Part shown: piece by piece, positions 1 through 13,788 of the stretch
Layout: the number at the start of each line of letters is the position of its first letter
Position numbering within the stretch: the stretch's first letter is position 1
NCBI GenBank assembly: GCA_010094025.1
Contig: ML991832.1
Span: 115,636-179,635, forward strand
Origin: Viridothelium virens
Lineage: Eukaryota; Ascomycota; Dothideomycetes; Trypetheliales; Trypetheliaceae
Direction of reading: 5' to 3'
Length of the DNA: 64,000 bases
Notes under the pieces: model-generated
The model's input: only the letters and a program-made list of their open reading frames with translations
What the model was told of the DNA's origin: nothing
Databases searched by the model: none
Translations under genes and position numbers: made by a program

Positions 1-145
1 AGAGCAGATAAGGCCGTCCATGGGGTGGAGGTATGCAACGGCAGGCTCGATTCCGTGTACGATATCTGTGTAGACTGGTATTTGGCCTAGTTCGAAGATC
101 TCTCTATGTTGTGGCCCGTAAAATTTGTTTCTGTTCTGTTGTCAA
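1..145 (-). CDS. possible partial exon running off the left edge
   Basis: On the minus strand a frame is open from about position 145 to the edge and reads like protein (it contains FYGPQHREIFELG and later VYTDIVHGIEPAVAYLH). It begins right after an in-frame stop, but an ACAACAG acceptor-like sequence lies just inside the opening, so it could be an internal exon of a gene continuing leftwards. No start codon or known domain is visible. The plus strand also has a 29-codon open frame over the same bases, so the strand is uncertain. I do not recognise the protein. Confidence 0.25.
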
Positions 146-955
146 TGACACCATCGGCCGTGGGTTGGTCAGTTAGTCAATAGCCAAATCAGGATTGATC
201 ACAGCTGCGCTCGGATTTGTTACCACCTATCATCGTTATGTTGGGGGTTCGAGCGAGCCTGCGAGTTCGTATGAAGCTCCGGGCTCGATTTCTGACAAAT
301 GAATGGACAGAGGCTGCTTTGAAGGGTACTTGGTGAGAACTGGAAACTCGGTCCCTACTTGCGCCTATTGATGCTGTGACGATGCCGTTATTGGGCTGGG
401 CAAGAACTTGGACGACGAGAAAATACCATGCGATCTCTGAGGATCACTATAGATTCAATATTCTGGTTTGGAACTTTTCGGACAGAGCATGATTCACGTA
501 ATGAAGCCTCCAAGACTGCCAAATGGCCCACATTCTTCCGAAGTAACGAAAGCCGATCGACCTTAGTGCTCCTCGTTTAGGCAGTCAACCAGGCTGATTT
601 TGCAGCGCCTAGCGATCGAATAGGGGTTGGCTGTGTAACAATGTGCGCAGCGATTTGTCTGCGGAATAAAACAACGTGGCCACGCTGCAAGTCAATGGTT
701 TGAGTTCAAGGGTGAGCAGAAGCGATGATAGGGAGAGGAGGGCTTGGAACAATGGAACTTGTTACTGGGGATCTGGTTGCCCTAACAAATCTCCTTCCGT
801 TGGCCGAGTTTGTTTACACCGACTCGGCGAGGCTGAAGCAGTAGCCCAGAAACTTGCATGTCGGGAACAGTGACCTGTCTCCCGGGTTCCAGAGGCATAC
901 CCCCTAATTAAACCCATAATCAATGGAATTTCTTTCACGGCGGTCTAGACAAGGT
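146..955. other. intergenic, nothing recognised
   Basis: This stretch separates the possible left-edge exon from the 3' end of the AVL9 gene. The only open frame of note (676-873, plus) has no recognisable features. I see no RNA gene or repeat. Confidence 0.5.
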
Positions 956-3400
956 TCATCTATCACCCCAGGCTCGCTTCTCTTCGGCCACTGTCGCTTC
1001 TTCCTGCGTCTGTTTTAGCGGTTCTGGCGGCGGATCATCGTCTTCGCTATCCACGTCTTCTTCGTCCCCAGAATTCTCATCCGTCACTTTCAAAGATTTA
1101 TATGATTCCGGAACCGAGAATTCCTTTTTGCCGTCATCCACAGAAGCCTGAGCCTGCTCTACCTTCACTGCCGCCCTCCTCTCCTCCTTCGCCAACTCCG
1201 CAACGGTCGTCGTACTTGGCCGATCCGACGGCATAGATGCACCCTGCTTCTGTCCCGACGATGACTTCCCCCAACCCGCCTTACGCTTCTCCGATGCCCA
1301 CGAACCCCACGACGATAGATAGGCGCCTGCGCGAACAGACGCAGCTTGGACAGATGCCTGAGCCTGGGACCAGTCGGGTCCGCGAGCAGGCTTGGAGGAA
1401 CTTGATAAACCCGAGGACGGTGGTGGAGAAGTCGTGTTGGTGGTGGCAGCAGCAAGCTTCTGCTCCTCATTGCGCTTGCGCTGAGCTTCGCGCATGACTT
1501 CGATGTCAGCCCAGAGGTTGTTAAAGGCGGAGGAGACCTTCTTGGAGCCTTCGGCAAAGTTGCGGCTTAATGCCTCACGCCCCGTTTGCCACCGTTCGTC
1601 AAGATGCAGCTCTGCGACCTGTTGTGCAAGTCGCCGTTGCACATCCTCGATGGTCAGGCCACCAGCGCATGGGTGGCGCGGCTCCACGATATCAAAGAGA
1701 TGGGAGTCCGTATACTTGTTGAAAAGTCGGTAGTTTTCCGTTTGCAACCAGGCATCTATCCAATCATTTCCAAACTCACTTACAGGGTCACCCTCTACCT
1801 CGGAGAGCAAAGCCTTCGAATCGTCTCTGTGCTTCTCCACGAACTGCCGATACTTTACAGAGGACAAGAGGGCAAGTAGATATTCTTCGAACTGCAGTCG
1901 AATGAACTCCTCGCTACCTGCATACCCCATTTGTTTGGGTCGCGTTGGATCGGCGTCATCCCATGTATCATTGACAGCTTGTGTCAAGAAGTCTATCCAT
2001 CGTCTATCGGGGGTGGTCAAGGTAAGTGCGGCTCGTAGAGAAGTGGAGCTGATGTTAGTCGTTTGTTCGTCAAGCTGGGTCAAAGTCAACACTCAGGCCG
2101 CCCTCCTGATGGTACTGTCGATCAAGACGTACATTTATTAATATATCACTATATCTATCCTTTTGTTGAAGTAGTAGAGAATTCGTTGATCCAACCATAT
2201 AAGACTTAGTTCCATGGTCAGCGAGCATGTCCAGCTGCTGCAAAGGGGTATACGGTCCGAATAAGCTACCCTTGCTAAATATTTGCAGCGGCAGGCCCAT
2301 GTACGTAAGTACTTAGTCAGGTCAGAAGCTAGTGATCTGATATCAAGCAAGCACACTCACGAGAAGATCGTTCACTGGTGCGTAGGGAGGTGGGCATAAC
2401 AAGCGTCTCTTCGTAAGAGTTAAATTGAGGATCAGCGCAATCTTGTAGATTGCGGATTAAGCCGGGTATCAGAGAAATGAGAGCGAACTGCATCATGCAC
2501 ACCCGTTCGCAATGAGAACCAAAGAACAACATCTGCGGACGTTCGTTAGAAAAGTAGCAATTACTAGGTAACAAGGCTGAGGTTCCACTGACTTTAGGTT
2601 GAAGTAAACAGCATTTGAAGAATACCAGCGTCAAATGCTTATATTCATGAATAAGCTCCCGTAAAGATATCCCAAGGTAACGATCGCGTTCGTCGTCAGC
2701 GTGAGCCAATGTAGTCGCCAAGCTTTCCTGAAACCTCTTTTCTCGATATGAGCACCTGGTCGACAATATTGTCTCTTGACACTAACCCACCTGTAGAATA
2801 TCCTGATCTGTGAAATCCCTATCATGAGTCAGTTCATGAAACCAGCTTATTATATGCTCTTTTGACCCAGGCTCTATCCACACCTTTGTGAGAACCACGC
2901 CTTGGTGACCACGCTCAACCTCTCCCTGACCATACCGAATCCCTCTGGACTGTCTGCGATCACCACAACCGCCTTCTGCACGGTGCTTCTTGTCACCTCC
3001 TTTGGCCGTTCAATCAACTCGCTGCTATCAATCTGCCGCGTGCAACTGATTCCAAAGAGACTGGTAGCCGGTCTCGGCCCAGCTCCACTGGAACCATCAT
3101 CTTCACTCCCGGCGTATCTCAAGGTAAAGTAGGAAAAGTCTTCAGTGGAGGTATGCGCGCCGTCGGCGAGGGCCATGAACGGAAGCAGAGGCCAGTCATT
3201 ATCAACAGCCGGATCGGTACCGTTGGGGACACCGAACCAAGCTTCGACCTCAGGGCCTCTGGAAGATGTCCTCGTTAGCTTTGATTGGTAGTGTGAGGCG
3301 AGGTATATCGAAAAAGGGCATGATTGCGGATGGTGGTATACCTAGCATGGTGGAAATCGACTATGCATATGATCGGCGTAAAAGGTGCGCAAGAAGCCAT
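956..3400 (-). CDS. AVL9: Avl9-family late secretory pathway protein
   Basis: Avl9 proteins are DENN-related factors needed for exit of secretory vesicles from the late Golgi. The gene has about seven exons on the minus strand, giving roughly 690 residues. I start it at the ATG at 3400 (MASCAPFTPI, then IVDFHHAR); the first intron is 3341-3259, after which GPEVEAWFGV follows in frame. Family hallmarks follow in order: EDFSYFTLRY, ATSLFGISCTRQ, STVQKAVVVI and TKAWFSQRDF; then YLGISLRELIHEYK and FFKCCLLQPK; then MLFFGSHCERVCMMQF, LISLIPGLIRNLQD and YMGLPLQIF; then GSLFGPYTPLQQLD and LLLQQKDRYSDILIN, joined to LDEQTTNISSTSLR. The final exon (about 2085-956) ends in a low-complexity, acidic and serine-rich tail of some 180 residues. 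Exon joins were chosen to restore these conserved blocks and use ordinary short introns. Identification is firm; the exact acceptor of the fourth exon is less sure. Confidence 0.92.
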
Positions 3401-4066
3401 TTCGGATGCATTAGTTATCATATGCTTGCTCGTTTCATAATAGAGAGTATCATGACGGGGCCAATTGAGAAAATCGTCGTGAGATTCAAGTAAGTCGTTG
3501 AACGTCGGCTGACATTCGGAGGTGTACCGGCGAAACTTGCAATACTGGAGGCAATCTAGAGCCCGTTGCTACTGCCACATCGTTTATGTCCAAGTAGATC
3601 AATCCAACTTGAAGTTCCAATTATGAAGCCTGTTAATTCTCAAGATTACATATTTCGATGAGAATGGCACACAAATCGACACCGAGAGCCTCAAAGAGTA
3701 CATGAAAATACTATCATGATAACGGTGCATACTAGGGTTTTAGTTGCTGCGATCTGACGAATCTATCTTACTGGAAGCTCAAAGTAATGCAGTCCTTGCT
3801 CCGCGATGGGTTGCTGTAAATGGGACATTGTGTTCACTTGCCCCAGTGATATCCTTCGTCTAGCAGAGCTGCCATTTCCCACCCAATTCACCGAGACCGC
3901 GCCACTCATACACATCTCGAATCCAAAGGGGGACCAACACAGCACACAGGAAAATACTAGCCGACTGGCCATGCGGGTTTACAAACCCAAAGTAGTTCTT
4001 CAATACCGTGTGCACCGAGAGGCAGGACAGTCCCAGATCAAGAACACTAATTTCAGCGTGCCAAGC
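3401..4066. other. intergenic: AVL9 upstream region / HOG1 downstream region
   Basis: Both neighbours run on the minus strand, so this 666-base gap holds the AVL9 promoter and the HOG1 3' region. The open frame on the plus strand at 3806-4213 overlaps the HOG1 terminal exon antisense and shows no domain. Confidence 0.5.
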
Positions 4067-5568
<1,502 letters not shown>

Positions 5569-8487
5569 GATGAAATTGTTGGAGCCAAGGTCACGGCCGT
5601 TGAGCGCTCGAGGTACGGATGCTCAAGGCGTGCTGAATATGAGAATTGCCAAGGTTGTTGTTGTCGTCAAAGTAATAGTGGCGGTGCGCTGGCGGGCCTT
5701 GCTCGCGCAAATGGGATGCGGCAATGCGGGCATGTATGCAGTCACCCCTATCAGGCTTAGTCTTGGGACTTTGGCCATGCTCAAACCTGCTGCAACACTC
5801 TCACCGCGACCATAGCGCCTACGAGATCGAGATCGGGATCAGGACTACTTCTGCATATGTATTCGGTATTCCATACCTAGTGCCACCGTGCGTCGACGAT
5901 CAAGTAATCGACTGATCGACACCCCCTTCGGCCACCATCAGCCATCATCTAGGATGTAAGAAAAGAATCGCATCTGGCGGAAAGGCCCGCATCGATTGAC
6001 ACCGGTTCCGCGTCAGGCACCCCGTTGATCACCTTGATCGACAGCAAAAGACACCATAGAACGTGGGCAGCTTACCCCATACTACTTTACGGATAAATTT
6101 TGAAAACTAGTCGTTACACTGAAACACCTATGCATTCACGCATAGCAATCGCCCACCAAACCCAGCCTGTCTCGAGCTGCACTCCATACCATGCTTTCTT
6201 AAGGAGTTTAACCTCCACGTGGATTGTCGCGTGTAGCGTGGACAAATGAAATCTTGAGGAGCATTGAACAATGCCGTAAGGATGGGATTCGATAGACCAC
6301 ACATGGATTTGCTAAGCGTCTCAGCATGCTCGTCCAAACTTGATAACATAGTTGGATATTGCTTAGTGGTAGACAACTTGCCAGTGGTGAAATCTGGTAC
6401 AATGTGTACCTCTCCTCTTGCCGAAGATTTCCCGTCCAATCTTCGACCCAGACTAATCAAGCATTCGAATGATAGACTTCCCCAGGAAAGGGGATAGCAA
6501 TAGGAAGAACGGAGTATGAAGTGGTAACAGAGCAAGGTGGCGGCATTGTAAAGCCAGAACTGGGAAAGCTACACGTCGGTCGGCTTAGGCTAGTATCTGC
6601 ACGAAAAGATTTGCATGACAGGCTTGCATGTACAGCTACAGAGTAAATCTGATTGGTCAGTGATATTCATTTTGCCGACCTATCAGGAAGATATCAAATT
6701 TCGAGCAGACCTCCACACGAACAGAGAATGGTTCGCCCAGAAAATCCCATGCAAACGTCCGCACATTTACAGAACCGCCGACATCCGTATGTCGTGTCAT
6801 GAAACAGCAGATCATGAAATAAGGAGAGAATTTCCCGTCGGTTCGCCAAGGAAATTCTCAACGGACTCCGCTGAAAACACCGCATAAGACATTATCGAAT
6901 TGTTTCTGTAAAGTAGGCTAGGCATGCCCAATTCCGTGCCTGAACGAGAGTACGACGCAAACACTTGTGATCGCTTCGAAGAGCAGGAGAAGAATCATCC
7001 CATTCACACAAACGCGACGACGACTCGAGACAGGCGCCCAGCTTTGGGTGGATATACACACGTGGTTTTACCGCCGGAACTCGGCATTCTCATCCTCATC
7101 GCAAAGGCCAATAATTTAACGCGTGTGGAGAGAGTAAGTAATTGAAGGATTTGGGCATGAATCGCCAAAAGGATTGCAAACCTTTCGGGGACATTTCCAT
7201 ATTACGGAGTACTAGCTTTCTGATGTCTGTGCGCTTGAGGCATCTGAGATAGTCAATTCTGACCCGGATGTGCTTGCCTAGAGTAATTCCAATCACGCCA
7301 CGGGACTTTGGTCACCATTGAAAGGCTGAAATCACCCAAAGGAGTGGCAGTGGCTTTGCGGAGGCGGGATGAAACTATGCCAGTTCTGGATGCTTGTCGG
7401 CGCGCGCTTAGTAGTGAAAGGGTCCGGCGAGGCTAACTAATGGATACTCGTGTTCTATCAGTCGGTGTGTCTTGATTGTAGATCGAGAATCAGGCTTGCC
7501 GTGCTTTCCCTATACCCCCCACGGCTGCCGCACCCAAGAGCCCAGTAGCCCCTTGAAGCGACAATAAATACGTATAGATAGCTGGCAGACTAGGCTGGAA
7601 TTGAGCTGTAGGCGGATAGAAGGAATTCATAAGATAGACCACGTCGGAAATTTAACTCTTCCTACCTGCGAAGCGTGTCTAACGACAGTCATGTGGTAAC
7701 GCTGCTCAGATGGGCTTCCGCGGCGGCTCGCAAAGCTGTCTTAGGGCCAAACCCCTCTCGTTGGCGGACCACTGAGGAGGACGAGCTTATTTTGCCTTTC
7801 ATCTTCCGTCTCCGACTCTGCTTTCATCAGCTCCGCAACTTGCAGCCCATGTCCACGCCTAAGCCCGCTACTCCCACTTGCTCCCACCTACTCCTTCGAC
7901 GCTTTGGCGTGCCCCATGCCCTTGTGCCCGCAACTCGACCATCATCTCTGACGCCCCATCCCTATCGCTGCTCCGGCCAGCTCGAGTCGTGTCCCCGGTC
8001 CTCCCGTCGAGTGACCAATCTCGCCTGGAGAGAGGGCAGGGTGCGTAGTCGTTGCGCACGGCCACCACCCACGCGACGAATACAGGGATTCCCAACTGCA
8101 CATCACCGTCTACTGGCTTGCGGCTTTACCACTGCCCTCATCCTAGCACCCTCCTCCTCTCCAGCTTGTCCAGCACGCTGCGGTGCTATCTCCGCCGGCG
8201 ACTGGCTCCACGCCTGCTCTGCTTGTCCTCCGACAAAGAATTCTGTCTCCTGCCACGAACAATTGGCGCCTAACCTAACTCGGACGACAACGGCACCTTA
8301 CCGCAAGCCTCCGCTCGTGCTCCCGAACAAACACCGTTCCCCTACTTACTCCGGACTCGCTCTCCACGCTTGAACCTGGAGCTGTAATGCGCGTGGACCT
8401 TTAGCTCTTCATCCTCGCCACCGCCATCGCCTGCGCAACCGATCCGCACGCCCGTCGGCCTTCGGGTCCCAGTGACGCTGAGCCATC
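5569..8487. other. divergent intergenic region between HOG1 and G-alpha
   Basis: This 2.9 kb stretch carries the promoters of the leftward HOG1 and the rightward G-alpha gene. From about 7750 to 8480 the plus strand is rich in C and T, as is usual for fungal promoters and 5' leaders; this keeps a long frame open (to 8373) but without protein hallmarks. No RNA gene or repeat recognised. Confidence 0.6.
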
Positions 8488-9824
8488 ATGGGTGCTTGCG
8501 CCAGCAAAAATGACGAGGACGGAGAGATGAAGAAGAGGAGTCAGATGATTGACAAGAAACTCGAAGAGGACTCGAGACGGCTGAAACGAGAATGCAAGAT
8601 ATTGTTGCTGGGTAAGATGACATCACTTTTCATCTGAGTGGAAAGACCAGGCACTGACACTCATTTAACAGGCTCTGGGGAGAGTGGTAAGTCGACCATC
8701 GTCAAGCAAATGAAGATCATACATCAAAATGGATACACGGTGGACGAGCTGGCAATGTACCGCTTGACCGTCTACAAGAACGTCGTCGACTGCGCAAAGG
8801 CTCTTATTGCAGCCATGCGGCAGTTCGATATCCTACCCGAGGCACCGGGCACCCAAGAGTATTGCGATTACTTGATGGAGTACTCGGTCGATCCAGACCC
8901 GCACTCGGCATTAGATGTACGAGTCGGTCAGGCTGTAACCGCTCTGTGGAAAGACCCTTCGATACCAAAGATTCTAGATCACTCCAGCGAGTTCTATCTA
9001 ATGGACTCAGCACCATAGTATGACCCTCCAGACTTGCCTTCCATTAGCCCTTGCTAAATCGGCTCTAGTTTCTTTGACGAAGTCAATCGTATAGCCTCGC
9101 CCGACTACATTCCCATCGAGTCCGATGTCCTTCGAGCACGAACAAAGACCACCGGTATATACGAGACGCGCTTTGTCATGGGTCAATTGAGCATACAGTA
9201 CGACAAGCTATCCTGTTACGGGGACTTTTGCTGACAAAACATCCACAGCATGTTCGACGTTGGTGGGCAGCGTAGCGAGAGGAAGAAATGGATTCATTGC
9301 TTCGAGAACGTGACCTCAATCATATTTTGTGTTGCCTTGAGTGAATACGACCAAGTACTCTTAGAAGAGAGTAGTCAAGTATGTTTTGATTCTGTTATGG
9401 TAAGGTTACACATGCTAACGTTTATCCGAAGAATCGCATGATGGAGAGTCTCGTGCTCTTTGATTCGGTTGTCAACTCGCGATGGTTTATGCGGACCAGT
9501 ATCATTCTCTTCCTCAACAAGGTCGATCTGTTCAAAGCCAAGCTAGGCAAATCCCCACTGGGCAATTACTTCCCGGATTATTCAGGTGGAAATGATGTCA
9601 ACCGAGCTGCCAAATACCTACTCTGGAGATTCAATCAGGTCAACCGCGCACATCTCAACCTCTACCCTCAGTAAGCAGATGCGTGTTCAACATGATCTAG
9701 GAGGCTTGGCTAACTTGATGACAGTCTTACGCAAGCAACCGACACATCTAACATCCGACTCGTGTTCGCGGCTGTCAAGGAAACCATTCTCCAAAACGCT
9801 TTGAAAGACTCGGGCATACTATGA
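8488..9824 (+). CDS. ganB: heterotrimeric G-protein alpha subunit, group III (GanB/GNA-3 class)
   Basis: Six exons (8488-8611, 8672-9017, 9069-9197, 9249-9378, 9432-9670, 9725-9824) give 355 residues, the usual length. The N-terminus [11 protein letters not shown] carries Gly2 for myristoylation and Cys4 for palmitoylation. All nucleotide-binding motifs are intact: [13 protein letters not shown] (P-loop), [14 protein letters not shown] (switch I with the catalytic Arg), [14 protein letters not shown] (switch II with the catalytic Gln), FLNKVDLF (NKxD), and a TQATDTSN element near the C-terminus. The LLEESSQNRMMESL segment and the terminal DSGIL are typical of fungal group III, the class that in moulds works with adenylate cyclase/PKA in germination, growth and stress. 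Splice joins are all phase-consistent with GT-AG sites. Confidence 0.95.
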
Positions 9825-11747
9825 TGAGCAAAAAATTTCGAAAGCCATCCGCAAATACCAAAGTTCGTTCTTCTATCACGAATCGATCGGGGCTCTCTCT
9901 GAAAAGCCGGTGTCCGAAACTCATCGCCCCGTATCTCCTTGTACATCTTCCCCAAATATTGTCTTTTCCGCCGCGTAATTCGTCTTTCGCCGCGAGCCAG
10001 CCGCTCTTGATATGGCCCTGAGCATACATTCTGCCGATATCGAATGTCCTTGTTCTCTCCCTCTCACAGGCGGTCGCATTCTCTGGCCGGTGGTTGTCTC
10101 CTTCATTTTCCAGCATCGGTGTTTACGGCGTTTCACCCAATCGTGCATCGGCATTGTATTCATCGAGGCCAATGGAGCTTTACCGACCGATTTGATGTCT
10201 TTTTCCGAAAAAGTGTGCTCTCTCTTCTTCTCACCAAGGCCTCTCGTGGGTTCAAAAATGAACCAAAGAAATTGATATGCAAAGTCACAATCCCTATGGG
10301 TTTCACTTAATGGACGGGATGGGATGGTGGACCTCAATGGCCGGCTTGGGATAGCCTGGCTTTTCTTTTCAGCAGAGTTTCGGGCTCGGGTGGAGGGTTC
10401 TCTGGGGGATGGAAAGCAGGCGCGACTCGGTCAAGATTTGATGCTACAGAGCGTGGAGTGATGCTGTGCTCATCGCCTCGGATTTCTTCATGGCGTTCTC
10501 TTAGGGAATTTCCAACGAATGGCGACTTTCCGATGAGGTTGGATTTCTCCGTGGACAGAGGGCAGCATTGTCACCTTCTCTTACGTGACACTTGTGGGCT
10601 CACAGCACGATGGATGCGGATGACAAGATGAGAATGATGAAATTCGTAGTCTAAGAAAGACATATAAAAACCTTGTGTTCACAATGCCCTGGTTCTTCAA
10701 CTCAGTATTGCATTGATGACGGGAACCACGTTCCACACACATGTACTTAATGTTTGCACCAGCCTCCAGCATTATCCGTACATGTATGCATGCACGGTAT
10801 CGTGACAACACTCCGCGTCAGTCTTAGGATGTGCAAGCATTTAGTACCCAGCAGCACCCACACTCTAGCCCTAAGCGGAAGGTTCAACCTCTCACTCCAT
10901 CAAAACGCCAGCCCCTCCCGAAAACAGGCCAGGATGAGGCCAATAGGACAAACCCGCCCACTCCATGCGCAGATGACGTCCCACTAATTATTCCCAGCGA
11001 ATTACAAACCCTTCTGCTTGTCAAGTAGCGCAACAATTACATATCCCATGCAACTCCCCTAGAGCAAGCAGAAGGGCTATCTCTCTCAAGGATGCACTCA
11101 GCTCAAGGGTACGGATTTACATAGGGTGAGGCACAGGATGATATAATCCTCCTGTCTGCAGCAAACACACGAGGCACTACAGCTCTGAGTCGGTAAAACA
11201 ACCAGCGCCATTACAACCCGCAGCTCCGTTGCGCACAGCATTAGTCCCCGGCGAAGACTGCTCTAATTTCCACTACGACTCAGAGATGGCAGTCTGGTAC
11301 AAAAGCGACCAATAAAGTCGCGCTTAGCGTGTGGAGCACTTGAATAGTAATTTGGTGCTGGTCGGACAACGTACGGAGGAAGGCTCGAGCTAAAAGCAAG
11401 GCGACGACGCCCGTGCCTTCTGGGTTTTGTCACCTCTATCTTGATATTCCCCGTGATGCTCTACAGTCCCACAATATCGCTTTTGTAAGCCGCCTTTGCG
11501 TGCCATAAAGTCGCATTACTACGCGGACAAAATGCCTCCGAAGTGTAGACTTCACCTCAATGACTGCAAGTATCAATCAGGGGTTCTTGCCAAAGATCAT
11601 CCTCAATTACAGGAAAAAAAACTGTTTGTACCGGGTACTCTTTCATTTTAGAGCTTCAGTCATTTTCTTCACTTTGGTCGGTTCTTCAAAGCCTATAATC
11701 TCCTTGAGCAATTGGTTACAATCGAACAGTTAGTCGATCGATCAATC
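9825..11747. other. intergenic, no supported gene
   Basis: This holds the 3' region of the G-alpha gene and the upstream region of the hydrolase. Overlapping short open frames occur on both strands around 9.9-10.3 kb, but none has protein hallmarks. Confidence 0.5.
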
Positions 11748-12563
11748 ATGGCCACTCCAACTATTGTAGTCATTCATGCTGCGGCGCAACCACCACCCCT
11801 ATATCAGCCGCTGGCCGATGCCCTTCAGAAGGCGGGATTTCCTGTTGAGATTGTGGACTACCCTTCTGCAGGCTACAATGTCCCCAAAATGCAGAACAAC
11901 AATGCGGATCTGGCGGCCACTCGCAATGTCGTTAGCACCCTTATCGAGTCCGGAGAAGATGTCATTGTGTTTATGCACTCATACGGAGGCATAGTCGGAA
12001 CCGGTGCTCTCCAGCACCTGGGGGAGGCTCAGCGCGAGAAGGAGGGAAAGAAAGGAGTGATCCGATTGGTGTACGCTGCTGCGTTTGCTTTAAGGGAAGG
12101 AGAGACAGTACCGAATGCTGGCAAAATCGATGAGATCAAATGGTATGGACAGTACTTTGAAGATATAAGTTGCACTCATTTCCTCTACGGAAGGCGGCAT
12201 AACTAAATGATTCCCACGACCGACACCAATCAAATGAACAAAGAACCTGCCATGTACGCCGTTTTCCATGACCTTGAACCAACTAAGGCCGAGCATTGGT
12301 ATTCTCTTAGTGGCCAACAGAGCGTTTCTGCGATGTGGAGCAAGCAGAAGTACGAGGCATGGAGAGACATCCCTTCAACATATGTACATTGCTTGAATGA
12401 TCGAGTCATTCCACCGGACTTTCAAGCGCAGATGGTGAGGAATGCGAAGGATATTCAGCCGAATGCCTTTGATGTGGAGGAGCGACTACGTTGTGGACAT
12501 AACCCCGTCTTAAGCAATGTCGGTGATCTAGTGGCGATTCTGAAGAAAGCAGCTGGCCAGTGA
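11748..12563 (+). pseudogene. alpha/beta hydrolase (esterase-like) with an in-frame stop, or an unrecognised intron
   Basis: The product resembles small fungal alpha/beta hydrolases of the salicylate-esterase type. I start it at the ATG at 11748 (MATPTIVVIHAAAQ) because the upstream in-frame extension lies before the family N-terminus. The nucleophile region is VIVFMHSYGG with Ser78; the usual first Gly of the elbow is Met. The Asp (CLNDRVIP) and His (RCGHNPVLSN) of the triad lie in the second half. A TAA at 12204-12206 interrupts the frame, and the coding pattern resumes in the same frame at the next codon (MIPTTDTNQMNKEPAMY). An intron from 12169 to 12243 (75 bases, weak GTTGCA donor, CTAAA branch-like site, AAG acceptor) would remove the stop and keep the frame, but would also delete well-conserved sequence. 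It is therefore either a spliced gene or one broken by a nonsense change. Confidence 0.6.
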
Positions 12564-12633
12564 TCCTACTTCGGCATATGCAGTTTTCTTTTCTCCTTTT
12601 TCCTTTTTCTTTTTCCAGATGTATGATGATTTC

Positions 12634-13788
12634 CTATGTCGAGGTCTTCTCTTTTATTCCTCCCAGATATTCGTCAATGTTGAGGGGCCCCCAGCGTTTA
12701 GGATTTTCGGGATTGTAGGTACCAGGAAGAGCATCTGCGATAGTACCCGGATCCGGATCTCCAAAGAAAGCGATGCTGTATCGGTCCGGAGTCTCTGTAC
12801 GGCCTGGAACCGCGGCGACATCAGGAGATCCAACCCGATGAATCGTACTCTTATTCCTTCCATTACTATATCTGCCCATTACGTACCCCACGTTCACCAA
12901 CACCATTCCCTCTCGAAAATCTATGGGCTTATAAGTTCCGCCGCGCTGTTCAAAGTTAGCTGCACTCACTTTACCTTGCACAGAAGCCCGATCGCCGAGC
13001 TCCAGGCCGCCGGTAGGATCTTGGAAAAGAAGAGTGAGAGTACAGCTGTCGGAATGGGCCCCCATTCTAGGTCCCGTCTCATGTGTAATAAGGGTTTCTG
13101 GGTAATACGAACAACCCATCGAAAAGCAGCTGCGGCTATGGCACTTTGAAAGCGAGTGCTCCTCTGGGAGCTCTAAAGCGAGGGACACACAATCAATAAG
13201 CTGGTGGAGGAGCCTCGCACAATTCTGCCAAAAGCTCTCCATGAAGTCTCGGAACCCGGGTAGGATCTCTTCTGTAGGCCATTGATCGGCCGACATGTCT
13301 AAAGAAGGGTTGGCAAGATTGAGAGCCTCCCTTCGGCTCGGATGGGAGCGAATGATCTCGCGACCCATCTCGCGGTATCTTTGAACGGTACGCTTCTTGG
13401 CATTAGGCAATGCGAAGAATCTTTGCAGCTAAAAAAGTATTAGTTTCTTCGGTCTGCTATCTTAATTTCGTCACACAGCACAATAACCCGTATTACCTAG
13501 CACTAGTCCGACTTCGATGGAACAATACTTGGAAATTATTGCATGCCAATACTGAGTGAGACTGAAGACCAGCTGCAACATTTTTTCTTCAAGCCTAAGG
13601 CCAACACTCCATAGACAGTCACTTACCCAACTGAATGCCTCATTGACTTCGTTGTCTGGAATACCGTGGTTTTTGACATAAATCAGACCAACTGAACTCA
13701 AAGCTGAGTCAACCGTCTTCGCGATGGCCTCGCGGTCTTCACGACCACCACGCAAGAAAGGTGCAAAATCGATGGTCGGTACGTCCAT
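12634..13788 (-). CDS. 2-oxoglutarate/Fe(II)-dependent oxygenase (isopenicillin N synthase-like)
   Basis: Two exons (13788-13627 and 13428-12634) separated by a roughly 198-base intron give 318 residues. The first exon holds the N-terminal DIOX_N part (VPTIDFAPFL, then GLIYVKNHGIP); the join restores EAFSW-LQRFFALP. The catalytic jelly roll has the iron ligands His179 and Asp181 (GAHSD) and His251 (STIHRVG), and the 2-oxoglutarate Arg270 in RYSIAFF, so the enzyme should be active. Substrate unknown; the family does hydroxylations, desaturations and ring closures, often in secondary metabolism. It converges on the hydrolase gene, with only 70 bases between the stops. Confidence 0.88.

Noticed and set aside
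7675-8373. Long plus-strand open frame (232 codons) before the G-alpha gene
   Set aside because: It lies in C/T-rich promoter and leader sequence, lacks a good ATG at its start, has Pro/Ser/Arg-biased composition and no domain. Base composition alone explains it.
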